NCBI GenBank assembly: GCA_015680685.1 | Contig: MNCI01025445.1 | Location: 47,054-111,053, forward strand | DNA from: Gnetum montanum | Taxonomy: Eukaryota > Streptophyta > Gnetopsida > Gnetales > Gnetaceae | Reading direction: 5' to 3' | Length of the DNA: 64,000 nucleotides | Shown here: one piece after another, positions 10,436-22,244 of the stretch | How the letters are laid out: each line of letters opens with the position of its first letter | Numbering within the stretch: position 1 is the first letter of the stretch | The notes under the pieces: generated by a model | Told to the model about the DNA's origin: nothing | The model's database searches: none | What the model saw: the letters and a program-made list of their open reading frames with translations, nothing else | Translations under genes and position numbers: made by a program

Positions 10436-11539
10436 CTAGTCTTGGGCGCTCGGTGACGCAGCGGTTTGCGGTTGCAGTATACTGTACAAGCTAGATTGTT
10501 GCGTGTTAGGTTGACGGGCTGAAAGCTGCATGGTCGGTGGTTGGGCTTGCGGAAAATTCACAATGGGCGGTGCTAAGGATGGCACGTTGTAGGGAAAATG
10601 TTGTTGTTGTTGTTGCTGCAGTTGGGGTTGTGCTTGAGGCACATTTGCTGGTGGAACTATGTGGGGTGGTGCGTGGTGATGGGGGACCTGGTGCGGCAGC
10701 GTTCCTCCTGCCGGCCATTGCCCCGCCACGTTATGGGCGGGGACTCCCTGTTGGCTCACGGCTGTTTGGGGAACTGTATGTGCTTGTACGTGTGCTATGA
10801 AGTGGGCGGATGTGGATGCCGGAATCACATGTGGCATCCTTATCACCCTTGGTGGGAGTGTTGCCCCCAGGTTATCGAAAGGTGGCAGCACTTGTGAGGA
10901 TGGGCCCGCAGCGGCAGCAGGGCTGACAGCGAGCGGGAAGGTGTTGGATTGGGGATCACTCGGAAGAGGGACATGGACTAATGCTGCTATTTCTGGCGGT
11001 GGTTGTTGAGCCTGGATGAGTCTAAGGTGTTGCCAGGGCATGAGTTCCCCCGTGCTAGGATGGAAGATGGGGTTGACCTGTGCTTGAGGGCTTAAGGTAT
11101 GGTATGACTCTCCTTGCTCGGATTGAGTGGCAAATCCATCCTCATCCTCTGGTTGGGGCTCCAGTGCGGGCTGGTCCAATGAATTGTTCCTTTGAAGGAG
11201 GAGTTGTGTAATGAGTTCCGAATATTGTTCAGGAACGGGAATTACGTCGTACGGGGAAGGGATGAACTCTCGTCCCCCCCTGTAATACAACTCAAACTGC
11301 CTCTTCACCTCCAGTTCAGCTTGATCAACAGCCAGGTCAGCTTGTATCTTAATACAGATAAAGTTGTACTGGTCCTGGGTAATGATGTTAGAGGCTGGGT
11401 CCGTCCCTTGCAGCCTTAGGGATCGACAGGGACCCGCTGTAGGTTGCATTCCTGGGTGTTGTGCGACGGGCTGTTGGACAGCTATGGTGTCCATGGCAGT
11501 GGTCTGGGCGGTGAGAGCGGTGTTGTTAACAGGGTTCAT
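10436..11539 (-). CDS. preGag ORF, Pro/Gln-rich, element A
   Basis: Uninterrupted 367-codon frame starting MNPVNNTALTAQ, which matches the MNTTNTT start in element B. Residues ~50-120 hold a conserved segment (YNFICIKIQADLAVDQAE). The rest is rich in Pro, Gln, His and Ala, with a poly-Gln stretch near residue 300. It ends in a TAG two codons after SAQD; element B has TGA and Z has Trp at that point. I take the stop as decay of TGG, so preGag and gag were once one frame. Its role is unknown. Confidence 0.75.
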   Translation of the reverse strand: MNPVNNTALTAQTTAMDTIAVQQPVAQHPGMQPTAGPCRSLRLQGTDPASNIITQDQYNFICIKIQADLAVDQAELEVKRQFELYYRGGREFIPSPYDVIPVPEQYSELITQLLLQRNNSLDQPALEPQPEDEDGFATQSEQGESYHTLSPQAQVNPIFHPSTGELMPWQHLRLIQAQQPPPEIAALVHVPLPSDPQSNTFPLAVSPAAAAGPSSQVLPPFDNLGATLPPRVIRMPHVIPASTSAHFIAHVQAHTVPQTAVSQQGVPAHNVAGQWPAGGTLPHQVPHHHAPPHIVPPANVPQAQPQLQQQQQQHFPYNVPSLAPPIVNFPQAQPPTMQLSARQPNTQQSSLYSILQPQTAASPSAQD

Positions 11540-11589
11540 GATGCTATGTCACGGATAGGACTAAGTCTAGAAATGCGGAGTTGCTCTGT

Positions 11590-12300
11590 AATGTGGCGTG
11601 TAGTGTATACGCTTCAAAGGACAGCGTAGGGTATCAGTGTATATAGCATATACAACGTGTGTAGTGTATACAGCGTATATGGGCAGCGTAGATGCTGGAA
11701 AGCGTATAAGGCGCAGGATGGGTCAGCGTAAAATGGGATGGCGTAAAATAAGAGTGTAAGACAGGGAGCAGCATACAGCGTAAAAGAGGTGATGAGCGTA
11801 ACACAAGAATGTAAGATAAGGTGCAGCGTAGAGGACCACTTAACGTAAAACTGGTGTTTAGCGTAAAACAGACGAACATGACAAACTTAGCGTAAACACA
11901 AGCTCAGTGTAAAATAGGCCAGAGCGTGAAAAAAAAAGCGCAAAATAGGCGAGAGTACAATGGGTTGCAGCATAAACAATTTGCAGCGTAAAATTCACAA
12001 CGTAAACAGTGCACACTATGAAACGGGCTCAACGTAAAGGCCGACTCCGACGTAAAGACAGGCACGTAAAACAGGTTGTAGCATTAACAGTAGAGCATAA
12101 AATAGATGAACGTAAAGCAAAGATGTAGGAGCAGGTTTTTAGGAATGTAAACGCTGTGCAGCGTATACGCTGGACAATTGCGGGTTGGGTTTTCGGACCG
12201 GACAACATAAACGCTGGGGAAGTTGGGGCCGTGTACCTTTAGCGGTGTAGACGCTTAACAGCATATACGCTGGGAGTTGCGGGTAAGAGTTTTAAGGAGG
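11590..12300 (-). repeat. Leader of element A with AGCGTAAA repeats
   Basis: Noncoding stretch between PBS and preGag, dominated by irregular repeats of AGCGTAAAA/C and AGCGTATACGC. Short ORFs inside are repeat artefacts. Confidence 0.75.
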
Positions 12301-12302
12301 TC

Positions 12303-12318
12303 CTCCTTCTAGCACCAA
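12303..12318 (-). other. Primer binding site, element A
   Basis: Minus-strand TTGGTGCTAGAAGGAGG begins five bases after the LTR end. It is similar to B (TTGGCACTGGAAGGAGGG) and E (TTGGCACCAGAAGGATGG). The tRNA is not identified. Confidence 0.65.
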
Positions 12319-12322
12319 TTTC

Positions 12323-13485
12323 TGTACCGCCTGAAATCGTCAGTCTCTGGCTAGAAGGGGAAATAGAGGCCGTGGGATCGCAGGACGCGTACAGAAGACC
12401 CTACCTTCACCTGAGCGCGAGCTGGAATGCAACAAAGGCAGAGTACCTTGGGTGGTCCACACGCGGATCAGACAAGGATTTCCCCGTGCGTACGCAAAAT
12501 GCTAATACGTTGGGTTATGCGTAAATAGTGTACAGGCGTAAACAAAGCAAAAACAGCGTAAACGAATGCAAACGAAGCATGAGCGTAAACAGACGTAAAC
12601 GATGCATGGGCCAAATTAACGTAAAACTGTAAAAGAAATTACAACAAATGAAACGATGGAATTATAGAGTCAGAGTACAGTGCACCGGTCTAACGCAGTT
12701 TTGGGAACACAAGGCGGACGAAAAGCCCCGGCGTACACAGAGGTGACTCGGTCAGTTTGCAGGGCGAGCGGAGTATAAGAGACTAGATCCGCAGCGTGCA
12801 GGGCTTCCCAGCGTAAGAAGGTTTTTTTCTCTTTTACGTAGCGTAAATGTTCTCTGGTATGCTCCAGGATTTTGCGAACCGTCTGGATGAAGTGAAAAAA
12901 TGCGGGTTTTATACAGGTTGTTACGTTAGACTTGGGATGGGAGACACGTGGCACGTTGACCGGGTGCATACACTTTACAAATATACAAAATGTTACAACT
13001 GCTGGGCATATACGCTGGGCTTATATGCTCAAAATGCCAGGCACGAACTGGGTGGAGATGCTGAGCGCTGGGCGTACACGCCGGGCGTATACGCTGATGG
13101 ATGCTGGGCGTACACACCGGGTGCATATGCCGAAGGATGCTACTTGCTTCAATCCTTGCTCTTTGGTGTTATCTTCATGCTATCATTGGAGATCCTTTCG
13201 TCGAGCGTGTGCATCTGCAGTGCCTTGGCATGTGCGCCGGAGAGCCGGGCATACATGCTGGAGTGCCGGGCGTATACGCTGGACGTATACGCTGGAATGC
13301 TAGGCGTATACGCTGGGTGTATACGTTGTACATGTGATCTTGGTGTATACGCTGGAGTGTATACGCTGGCACCATGTACTTAGCAAAAACTAAGTGTTGC
13401 GATCATGCAGCCGGCGTCGTTCGTGAGTTCCAGGGTCCTGTTTGGTGTCGGACAAGTACTAAGCTCCAAATTTTATGGTGTTTCA
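12323..13485 (-). mobile_element. 5' LTR of element A
   Basis: 1,163 bp. It begins (minus strand) TGAAACACCATAAAATTT and ends GGCGGTACA, the same termini as the other LTRs here, and obeys TG..CA. It holds GCGTATACGC palindrome copies mainly at 12990-13375, a promoter module at 12907-12962, and the conserved GGAAATCCTTG region before the end. The partner 3' LTR is missing from the window. Confidence 0.85.
12907..12962 (-). promoter_or_regulatory. LTR promoter of element A (G-box, W-box-like, TATA)
   Basis: Minus strand: CGGTCAACGTGCCACGTGTC, holding GTCAA (W-box core) and CACGTG (G-box), lies about 30 bp before TATAAAA (12907-12913). The 5' LTR of B has the same module, which supports function. 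Confidence 0.6.
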
Positions 13486-14669
13486 CTTAGCTTGCCTTAA
13501 ACTTTTGGATCTTGGGTTTGACCACTTTGACCCCTATAGGATGCCTGATTCAGGTGGCCCTGTGGCTGTTTGGGGCTTTTTTGACTGTGATTGACAAATT
13601 GAGCCTGAAAGTGCCTTGTTTCAACCTATTTTGAGTAGGTCACGTTGTAGGCACGATACAACATGACATGCAGTTTAACATGACTAGATGATGTATTTTA
13701 TTTGAAATTGTGATTTTGAAGCTTGATTGTTGAGTGAAATTGTTGTATGGCTATAGTTGATCCTAAGAGTGATCTAAAATCTGGAATTCAAGCGTAGACG
13801 TGACTTGTTTTGAACCAGTTTGAGCAGGTCATGCTATAGTCATGCTGCAGTGTGACATGTGAAATCTTTTTAAAACTTGCAATTTTAACATAAAATCATG
13901 AATTTCTAATGGCTGGAACCCATAGTTGTCAATAGTGGACATTGAGGATGACTTCCACTCTTGAAATCAAGTCATTTTGACTCATTTTTGAGACTCTGAA
14001 AGTTAGTCACACTGGACTCATGCAACAACGTGACATGCAACGTGACATGACTCAAGCTACAAAAACTTGTAATTTTGGGCACAAAGCCTAGAATTCTGGA
14101 GACTGGGACATAGAGTGGACATTAGTGGCTTTTGAGGATGGATTACACCCTCAAATTTGGATCATTTTTTACTTAATTTTGAAACTATTGGAGTTGCTCA
14201 CACTAAGGGCATGCTAGCTTGATAGCATGAGCAAGCTGGCTTGAGCAAGTTGGGTGTGAGTTTCATGCCTTAGTCAATTTTTTCCTTCCAAATGCTCAAA
14301 AGAGCTTGAGTCATTTTCATTTCAAAGTGCTAGGCTGAAATTAGTGGTGTTTCAATGCTCACCTCCCTTAAGCATTCATGACTATGCTCTACACTATTAA
14401 CATGGTTGACACCATCGATGCACTAACATCATCAACACTGTTAACACCATGAATGCCACGTAAACACTTAATATCATTTGGCATTGCATTTGGTAAGTCC
14501 TTTTCTAATCATTTGGCATTGTGTTTGATAAGTCCTTATCTAATTGAAAAGAGTATTCAAGGCATCCTGTCTCTACCTCTAATAGGCCCTTGTGCAAACT
14601 CGGGGTTAGGCTATGCATCTGTTGACCCCTCGATGATTCTAGCCATCAACATTTTTGGTTGTTATAACA
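13486..14669 (+). mobile_element. Probable 5' LTR of element D (degenerate)
   Basis: The 3' end (GGGTTAGGCTATGCATCTGTTGACC..CATCAACATTTTTGG) matches the ends of E's LTRs (GGTTAGGCTGTGCACTTGATAACC). The body at about 13560-14300 has four diverged units of roughly 180-190 bp, each with a GGTCA/GTCAC..CATGC..GTGACATG core. No clean TGAAACACC start is visible. Element A's LTR abuts at 13485 and may have cut it. At about 14660 it runs directly into gag sequence with no PBS or leader. Confidence 0.5.
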
Positions 14670-15360
14670 CTCACTTTTGCATGGTCCTACAAAGTGACCT
14701 TGAATGATTGATAGAGGTAAGTTGGTACTTGATGCTACCAACCTAGTTAGGCCTCAAAATCAATCTATGAGGGTGTGCAAGGACCCTCTAAATGTGCATG
14801 ATGTAGGTTAAATCATCAATTCTATTAGTGTTGATGATGACAACTAGGAACCAGCATGATAAACATTTGTGGTTTGAATGCCCTTTGAAAACGCAAGGGC
14901 CCCCTTGGCCCCTATATGTTTAAGGTGTACTTTCATTATCATGGTGCCACCCCAAGTGCCTACAACACCCTTTGTGATTAGGATCCCACTCCACATCACA
15001 TTAATGACAACCACCTAGCAATACTTCATGGTTAGGGTACCACAACATTCTAGCTCCTTACCTACCTAGAGTCCAATAGTGGACAATACATCAATCCCTT
15101 CACACCTAAGGGCTAACCTTGCTAGCAATGTTAACATGCCCTCTAGGTGGCAACTTGGGAGGCCCAATGAGCATCTCGCAAATAGGATGATTAGGTAACA
15201 TCAAGAGTAAAGAGCACTTGATCTACCTAAGCTAGTCCTCCTATCTACAATTTCCATGACCAAAGAAACTAAGGAGGCCACCACTAGCAACTCGCAACCA
15301 AGAACTGTAGCCCCTATACAAGACAAGAAAAACAAGCCCAAGTCCCCTCCGTAAGAAATC
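14660..15360 (+). pseudogene. Gag 3' end and linker, element D
   Basis: Starts at the zinc-knuckle end of gag (NTHFCMVLQSDL, matching GTDYCFTLKQDI in A), then MIDRGKLVLDATN and QNQSM. A VPPQVPTTPFVI-type linker follows with stops and frame shifts. All upstream gag, preGag, leader and PBS are absent, so the LTR is fused to mid-gag. Confidence 0.65.
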
Positions 15361-16320
15361 TATCTTTTACGGCATATGGAGGACGTCAAGGCCAACAAAA
15401 TGGTGGATAATGGAAAAGACTTTGTAGATGGATTAGCCTAGGTTAAGCAAGCATTAATGTACAAAAACATAACACTAAGCCTATATGACCTAATTATGAC
15501 ATCATTTTCCTACTCTGAAGTGCTAGTTCAGATATTGAACTCCATTCCTATCATGGAGGACATCCTAATAGATAAGCATTCCATCCATGCTATGATGTTA
15601 AGTCTTGCACTCTAGGAATTAAGATTAACACCCCTCTCATTTTGCAACAAGGTAATTAAGGTAAACAATAAGAAGGATAAGGTCATCATAGTTCTCGTCT
15701 TTATCATGATACATGTTAGGAAATACAAAATTTTGATGGTACATGTTGATGATAGGGTAGCAACAAATGTTATCCCATACACTATCATCAACAAGCTAGG
15801 CCTTGCTGAGTATATCAAGCCAACAAAAATCATGTGCTGAAAGTCCTTTAGCAAGTTGCACATCACTATCAATGGTATTGTCATAGTAGCCTTCATGGTA
15901 GGGGAGAAATTCCCCACCACCATTAAATTTATAGTCATAGAGGAGATGCTAGAATTCAACCTAATATTATGTAGGCCTTGGCTGGCCTAGCTATGGACCA
16001 TCTTCTTTCCAATTCATCAAGAAATCCACCTTCCATATGAAGGTGGTGAGGTTATCATTCACGATGATAATGTAGCTTCTTTGGCCATTAACAACATAGA
16101 CATGGAGTAGAGGTTAGAGGTTGAATTTCTTGATGATGAACTTATAGTAAAGGACAAGGATGAAATGTGTGAAGCAAATCCACCTAAAAGTACAAAAGAA
16201 GTCATCAACCTTCCAAAGGATGCTTTGTGGGTTGAGTTGCCCTTCAACATCACCAGTGAAGGTCAAGGATACTATGACATAGTACAGTCTAGGCCCTATG
16301 TGCTGCCTAATCTGCACTAG
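15361..16320 (+). pseudogene. Aspartic protease relic, element D
   Basis: Translates in pieces to the protease of A and B: a VHVDDRVATNVIPY-like active-site loop near 15740-15790 and a FNLILCRPWLA-like segment near 15955-15990. It ends with LPFNI.SEGQGYYDI near 16225-16290. The change of Gly to Arg in the DDG loop and several stops make it inactive. Confidence 0.7.
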
Positions 16321-16654
16321 ATTAGGAAGCAACTACATAACTAAGGTACCTCCTTAGCCTAAAATGCACTAGGTGCTTGCTTGTCCTTCACTTCTACACA
16401 CCATGCATTTCATATTTTTTACTTACATTGCATTTTTTGCACATTTACATTTAGCTTGATTGTTTCTATTAGTCATCATTCTACTTTATTTACATATTCA
16501 TTTGCTTTGTTTATGCATTCTACTTAGTTTACACATTTTCTAGTTTTGATTACCCTTTAGTAGTTATTAGCTTATGCATAAAAAACATCAAAATGCACAA
16601 AAATCATAAAAGCCAAAATCAAAAAAAGAGACATAGCACTATGCTACCTACCAT

Positions 16655-16985
16655 GGCCTTAAACTAGTAACATGTCATCCACCATGGCCCTAAACTAACA
16701 ATGCATAACCTAGAATGGCCTTAAGCTACAATTGAGCTTAGAATGGCCATAAACTATCATTGTTGATCCTTTAGTTGTGGCCCACAATGATCTAAAACTA
16801 GTACTACATGGTCCAAAATGACATAAAATCATCATAGTAACCTAAAATGTCCTTAAAGTAGCAGTACATGTAGCCTGAACTGGCCTTAAGCTATCATTGA
16901 TCCTCCTTCTATGGCCTTCAACTATCATGGGGCTCACAATGGCCTAGTTACACTATTGTCACATAATACTAAGTTAGCATATTAA
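16655..16985 (+). repeat. Post-protease tandem repeat block, element D
   Basis: About ten degenerate units near 30 bp with GGCCTTAAACTA or variants, matching the TAAACT family after the protease of A and B. Confidence 0.7.
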
Positions 16986-17159
16986 TTTATCACATTATAA
17001 ACATAGCAAATAAAAGTTAGAAGAAAGGGTTTACACCTTACACATCACATGTAGCAAATGCATGCAGTAGATATTATATGAATAGTAGTACATAGCATGA
17101 ATAGAAAAATAGAGCAAAAAATAGCAAAAAATGTCCAACAATAGGGGTATATTAGGACT

Positions 17160-20100
17160 TACTCAAGTAGTGGTGCTAGGTGCAAGTGAAGGTTCTTGAT
17201 TCCCCATCGTGTTGTTATGGCCTATAACATCTTCTAGTACCTACTGCAATAACTATAGCAAATAGCCATCATTAGTAACCGAACATGCAATATACAAACT
17301 AACTCAAAAAATGAAAAAGAGCAAAAAATCTAACTTGAGAGGGTCCTACATTGGTATCTTCTACAGGTAATTTTTCAAGGCCAACCTCCAAGTGTCGGAG
17401 GATCTTGGTCTTAGAAAGCTATGTCCAGTCCTCTTGGCCAAAGTCAATCCCTGTAAGGGTCTTACCTTTGTCTATAGACGTCCATGTAGGTGGCTCCATC
17501 AAGAAGGTAGCAAAAGAAGCCTCTCCTAAATGGGTGATAATCTCCCTCTTACAAGATCCACTCACCACTGTATGCATCGCAAGCAACTCATACGCCTGCC
17601 TTCTACCTATCACCTCAAGGAACATCTTGAGGTGGTGGTGTTTGATAGACTCCTCTTTTCACCATTGTAGGTATGTGTCACACTCATGCTTGTATTGGTA
17701 TTTATGGTTCTTCTGAGTTTGCCCTCACTAGTAGACCTTTGTGGTGTAATTTTTCCAATCTTGATTCTTCTAGGCAAGTAGGTCCATCTACAACTACTGC
17801 TCAATTAGTTGCTGTGTGGCATCATTCTTGTCTTTGAATGCTATCTAGTACTAGATATACTCTATCTCGAAGGTATGCCAAGTGCTATCTCATTGGGATC
17901 TAGCAACCAAGAAATCATATCTAGATTGAAGATCTCTAATATTTGTATTTTGGCTAGCCACCCTCTTCTACAGCTCATACATGTGTTTTCACATTATTTG
18001 AGTGCCTGGAAATCCACAATAGATTTATATTGGAAAGTATTCACTTGTTCAATGCTAAAACACCACAAAATTTTGAGTCTCAACATTTCAACTACAAATA
18101 TGGCTAAGTGTTACACGCTGCTACAGTGCTAGCATAGCATCTTGCTATAGCGGCAGCATAGGATCCTACTACAGTGCTAGTGTAGCACCTTACTATAGTG
18201 CCAGTGTAGCACCTTGCTACAATGTCAGCATAGCATCCTGCTACAATGTGTAGCATAGCACCTTGCTACACTGCATAGCATAGCGTAGCATAATGACTCA
18301 TATATATGGTGAGACACCTTATCAAGTTTTGGAGTGAGGTCAAGAAGGGCATCCACCTTGGCCACATTGTTCAGATCCCATTGAAGTTTAGGACCTACAA
18401 ACATGCAACAATCAATCAATCTTAATCAAGCTCTAAGCATTCAAGTAGTAGATAAACACAAATCAAAGTAAAATCACACATACTAAGCTTAGGATCTACC
18501 TATTGCAAGCAATTGCCCATGTCCCCAACGATGCCTTCTATGAAGGTGAACTTATTGAGCATGTCTACTGATGGATCCATGTGGTAGGTAGATATCAGAA
18601 TGCTAGTAGGGACATCTAATGCTACAACACAATTATGTAATTAGCATATAACTAAATACCTAAATATGTTAGAGCAAGCAAGCAATGACAAATGGCAACA
18701 TAAGATAGTTACCTAGTAAGCCCTCAAGCATGAGTGCAAGGGGCTTCCCTAGCTATACACCATCGAATAAGTAATTAAAATCACCCTTATTGCACTGGAG
18801 CAATCTTTCCTTGAATTTTTAGAGGGTCTTTGCTACACTAGGTAACTCATCCCCATGAGCCTCCCCCTCCTTAGCTTAAGGAGATGCTTCTTCTATTGTT
18901 GCCTTGGTTGCTACTCTGGTAGCCCCTCTTCTATTTTTGCAAGTAGCACATACATACATAGCATGAATAACACATTAGTACATATATTAACATTAACAAC
19001 ATAACATAATAGAAAATAACACAAAATATAAACATACATTAATATAATAAATGCATCTCAACAAGTTACACATACTAATGAGCAACCTCTACATCCAATC
19101 TTTGAAGCCTAATACGGATCTTCTTAGTACTTGCCCTCCAAACCTTAGGAGTAGCCTCCTCCATAGGATTTGGCTTGTTAACCTTTAACTAAGATGGTTC
19201 CACCATCTTTGCAATATAGTTGTCTACCTTGTTCATGTCCCTGTGCCAACTAGAGGACCCTCACCCATGCTAGCATGAAAAAAATATGATTGTCCCATGG
19301 GATCCTTAGTCTTTATGGATAATGACTCATTGATCTTATCTAGGGAGTCCTATGCTCACATGGTCATGAACATGTGCTTAATCCATGCCTTGAACAATTG
19401 CTTACAGTCCTACAAAACCCATCCGACACCATCATGCACAACCAAGAGCTCTACAAACCTTCGTAGGTATCCTATGAAAGATGCAAAATGGACATGGGAC
19501 ATCACCTAGAGGTTAAGTTGCAACCTAGGGATCTCCACATGCAAGCCAATTGCAATGTAGGTAGTCTAGTTAAAACTTGTACCCTTCAGTAGCACCTATT
19601 TCATCACTTGTGCTTACTCCACCCTAATGATCTTCCTTTGGCAAAGCAACTTTAGAAAAGCATGAGTGCAGAAAAGTGGATAGAGCTCTCATAGCTTAGG
19701 CACAGACACATCCTTAATTCATATGCCTTTGTGAGATCAAGTAGCCCCCAAGAAATCCTCAATCTCCCCTCTGCGGTCCACCTCCTTACTAACCTTATTG
19801 ACAATTGTTCAGCAATTAGTGGGAAGACAAAAGAGATCATCAAAGAAGGCCTCTCTGAGGTCATGCACTACTATCACACTGTGCACATGGATGAAAAACT
19901 ACCTAACATCACTACTGAAGGAGTCAATGATGCTAACCATTTCAACTATCATGATACTTGAGCTAAGGCTTAAAAATAGCTCTATCAACCTTACATGCGT
20001 GAGCCTAGCCATCAATGTAGTTGAGGCCTTATGGCATAACTAGTTCTACACATCCTCCAAATTTCCATACTTCATCATGAGGGCAGCCTCTATGTAGTTT

Positions 20101-21027
20101 GTAGTAACCACTGTCACCTTGCCTGTTGCAATTGCTACTGCAATAAAGGAAAAACAACATTAGGATCATGCAAAGGCAAACTAATAGGCATGCATAAGCA
20201 ATAACATGAGCTAAAGCTTAGATTCATACATGGCACAAATGAGGTGTGAGATAGGGATGGTGGTACAAGCATCTCCTTAGTGTTAATCACAACAGTGGCA
20301 CACTCCTCATCCAACTAGTCATGGATCCTACACCACTCATTTACATTTGTGTATCATCTATGGTAGACCTCTAGATAGGATACCACTTGCTCATGCTAGC
20401 TACCCTAACATTCAAGCTAAAGAGAACACTGCCAAGGTGGTACAAGTTAAGGCTAGAGCATCCACCTCAACATGAAGGCCCTCCTCATCAACTTTGAACT
20501 AGGCGTTAGTCATGAGCCATTAGTAATGTGACATGGAAAAGTAGCAAACACAAAAACTGTGAAAGCTATAAAATAACTTACCCTCTAGCATAGTAGAAGG
20601 TTGCAAGTGGGTTCTTGAATAGGATGTGCACTCATAGTGCAACAAAAAGTGTGTTACTCTTATTGTAGCAAGCAAACCCCATCATGTACCATATCTAGAT
20701 AACTACCAAGTGCTCCTAGGGCCTCTACCTAAATCACTTGGCCCATCATTGCTAGTAGTAGGCTCATCCAAGAAGAACCTCAAGATGTCCCATTTAGCAG
20801 CAATGTCTTGGTGATCGTGCTAGCAACCTCCACCACTAAGTATGACCACATGATCATACTAAATTTATATAGCAAGAACATTAGGAACTCATAAAACCTT
20901 GGGTAGAACCACACTACCTGAACATCCACCTACATATTTGGTGTAGGCATGTTAGAAATAGACTCATTCATGTAGCATAGGATGCTTGCAAACTCCATGA
21001 TGATCAAGATAGGCTTCAGCAGCACCT
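17160..21027 (-). pseudogene. Antisense gene, element D (old, degenerate copy)
   Basis: Minus-strand homolog of the gene at 2532-6871. Exon 2 lies at about 21027-20592: it starts after GTTGCAAG with KPILIIMEF, ends NTLFVAL..FKNPLATFYYARG, and is followed by GTAAG. Exon 3 lies near 20510-20230, exon 4 near 20130-19090, exons 5 and 6 near 18960-18500, exon 7 from about 18400 and on below 18050. Exon 1 and the promoter are not recognisable. Stops and frame shifts are dense. An LTR piece at 18053-18300 interrupts exon 7. Persistence of intron positions in this older copy shows the introns are ancient. Confidence 0.65.
18053..18300 (+). mobile_element. LTR 5' fragment inside exon 7 of D's antisense gene
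   Basis: Begins TGCTAAAACACCACAAAATT, then TTGAGTCTCAAC and repeated GTAGCATAGCACCTTGCTAC units, like the first ~250 bp of E's 3' LTR (56075 on). The remaining LTR is absent, so it is a truncated solo LTR. Confidence 0.65.
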
Positions 21028-21149
21028 TGCAACTATCAAGTAATAATAAAAACATTAGTATATACAAATAGATATAAATTTTGGCATTAAATGATTAAGA
21101 TAAGTTAGCAAAATTAACTTGCAACGTTTGGCCTACAATTACCATATAA

Positions 21150-21440
21150 AAATTAAGTTGACATTTTTCTAGCTTTTTGAACACCTACAACTAGTGTAGC
21201 CATTGAAGCATTTGTAGCATTATCACCCATTGGCATTTTGCTACTTTTTTGAGCACTTATTATTACTTTGGCCTTTGGAGCATTTTCAACATCATGGCCT
21301 CCAGCTATTTTGATGATTTTTTGAGCACTTGTTGTTACTTCAACCTTTGAAGCACTTGAAGCATTATCATCCCCTAGTATTCTTTTGGCTTTTTGAACAC
21401 TTACGATTAGCATAGCATTTGGAGCATTCAATGCATGATT
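21150..21440. repeat. ~72-75 bp tandem repeat in D's 3' region
   Basis: Four units with GAGCACTT..GAAGCATTT and a CTTTTTGA boundary. The minus strand stays open for 92 codons with a ~25-residue repeat (NAS/NAP..K..VIISAQK). E has the same repeat at about 54950-55190. I treat it as noncoding 3' UTR. Confidence 0.65.
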
Positions 21441-22200
21441 TCTCCTAGCATTTTATTTGCATTTTGTATTGTATGTTTTTCTTATCTTTTTAGAGTTATG
21501 TTTGTAGGAAGAAGCCCCTAGGTCATCATGCAAATGTGCATCTCATTGTAGCAGCAAGTCACCACATTGCTCAAATGTGCATGATTGGACTAGCTAAGCC
21601 TCTCAAGAATGCACATCACTATTACCCCAACTATAGCCTATCTGCATCCATTCCTATGTCCCAATACTCTTGCATTCCCCTTCATAAAAGATTGTAATCC
21701 TCTTTGACACTCACATAATGCGATTACATGTCACCCTCTACAAGTCAAACCATAGAACCCAAGGTAGATATAACATAAGTTGTCCAATGGAAAGCATCTA
21801 TTGACTAGTCAAAGCCTAGGTGGATGTAACACAAGTCATCCCTAGGAGGAAACACCTATCCTAAAGATGCGACCTGATTTTGCAGACATCAAAGTAAAGT
21901 TCATCTTGTGGCACATAGTCTAGTTCATTCCCATAGTAAGAATTTTCCAAAGTGCAATACCCAAAGAAGGTTCAACCTATAGCAAACAAGAAAAACAAAA
22001 GTAGAAAGAAAAAGAAAAAGAAAAAAAATGAAAAGCACAAAAAAAGAGGAAAGGGAGAAACACATGTCCCTAGGCAAATCAACAGAGCTATAATTTCATA
22101 ACTAGTTAGGCCTTGAATCCACACTGACTCTCTCATGAGCACATTAATGGTAGTACCCTCGCTTGTGTGATGTAGGAAAGTAGGGTGGGGGGAGAGGGGG
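21440..22200 (+). other. 3' UTR of element D, ending in a purine-rich tract
   Basis: Shares a TTTTCTTATCTTTTTAGAGT..GTTTGTAGGA segment and a CAAGTCACCACATTGCTC segment with E (55190-55350), and the first segment with B (42525-42560). It ends in a G-rich purine run (22172-22203) with four G-runs. No LTR follows: the sequence changes to element C's reversed tail. Confidence 0.55.
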
Positions 22201-22244
22201 GAGTTAGAATCATTCTCACTTGCTTGTTTATGGAACTATGTGTG

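Noticed and set aside
10430-10436. Programmed readthrough or recoding at the preGag/gag stop
   Set aside because: Different stops in A and B at one codon that is Trp in Z; simple decay is sufficient.
12847-13383. 178-codon frame with repeated YAxGxYA-type peptides
   Set aside because: Produced by GCGTATACGC repeats inside the LTR; the repeat is stop-poor in several frames.
21153-21431. Small 92-residue repeat protein on the minus strand
   Set aside because: The same repeat in E is not open, there is no promoter, and it lies in the 3' UTR.
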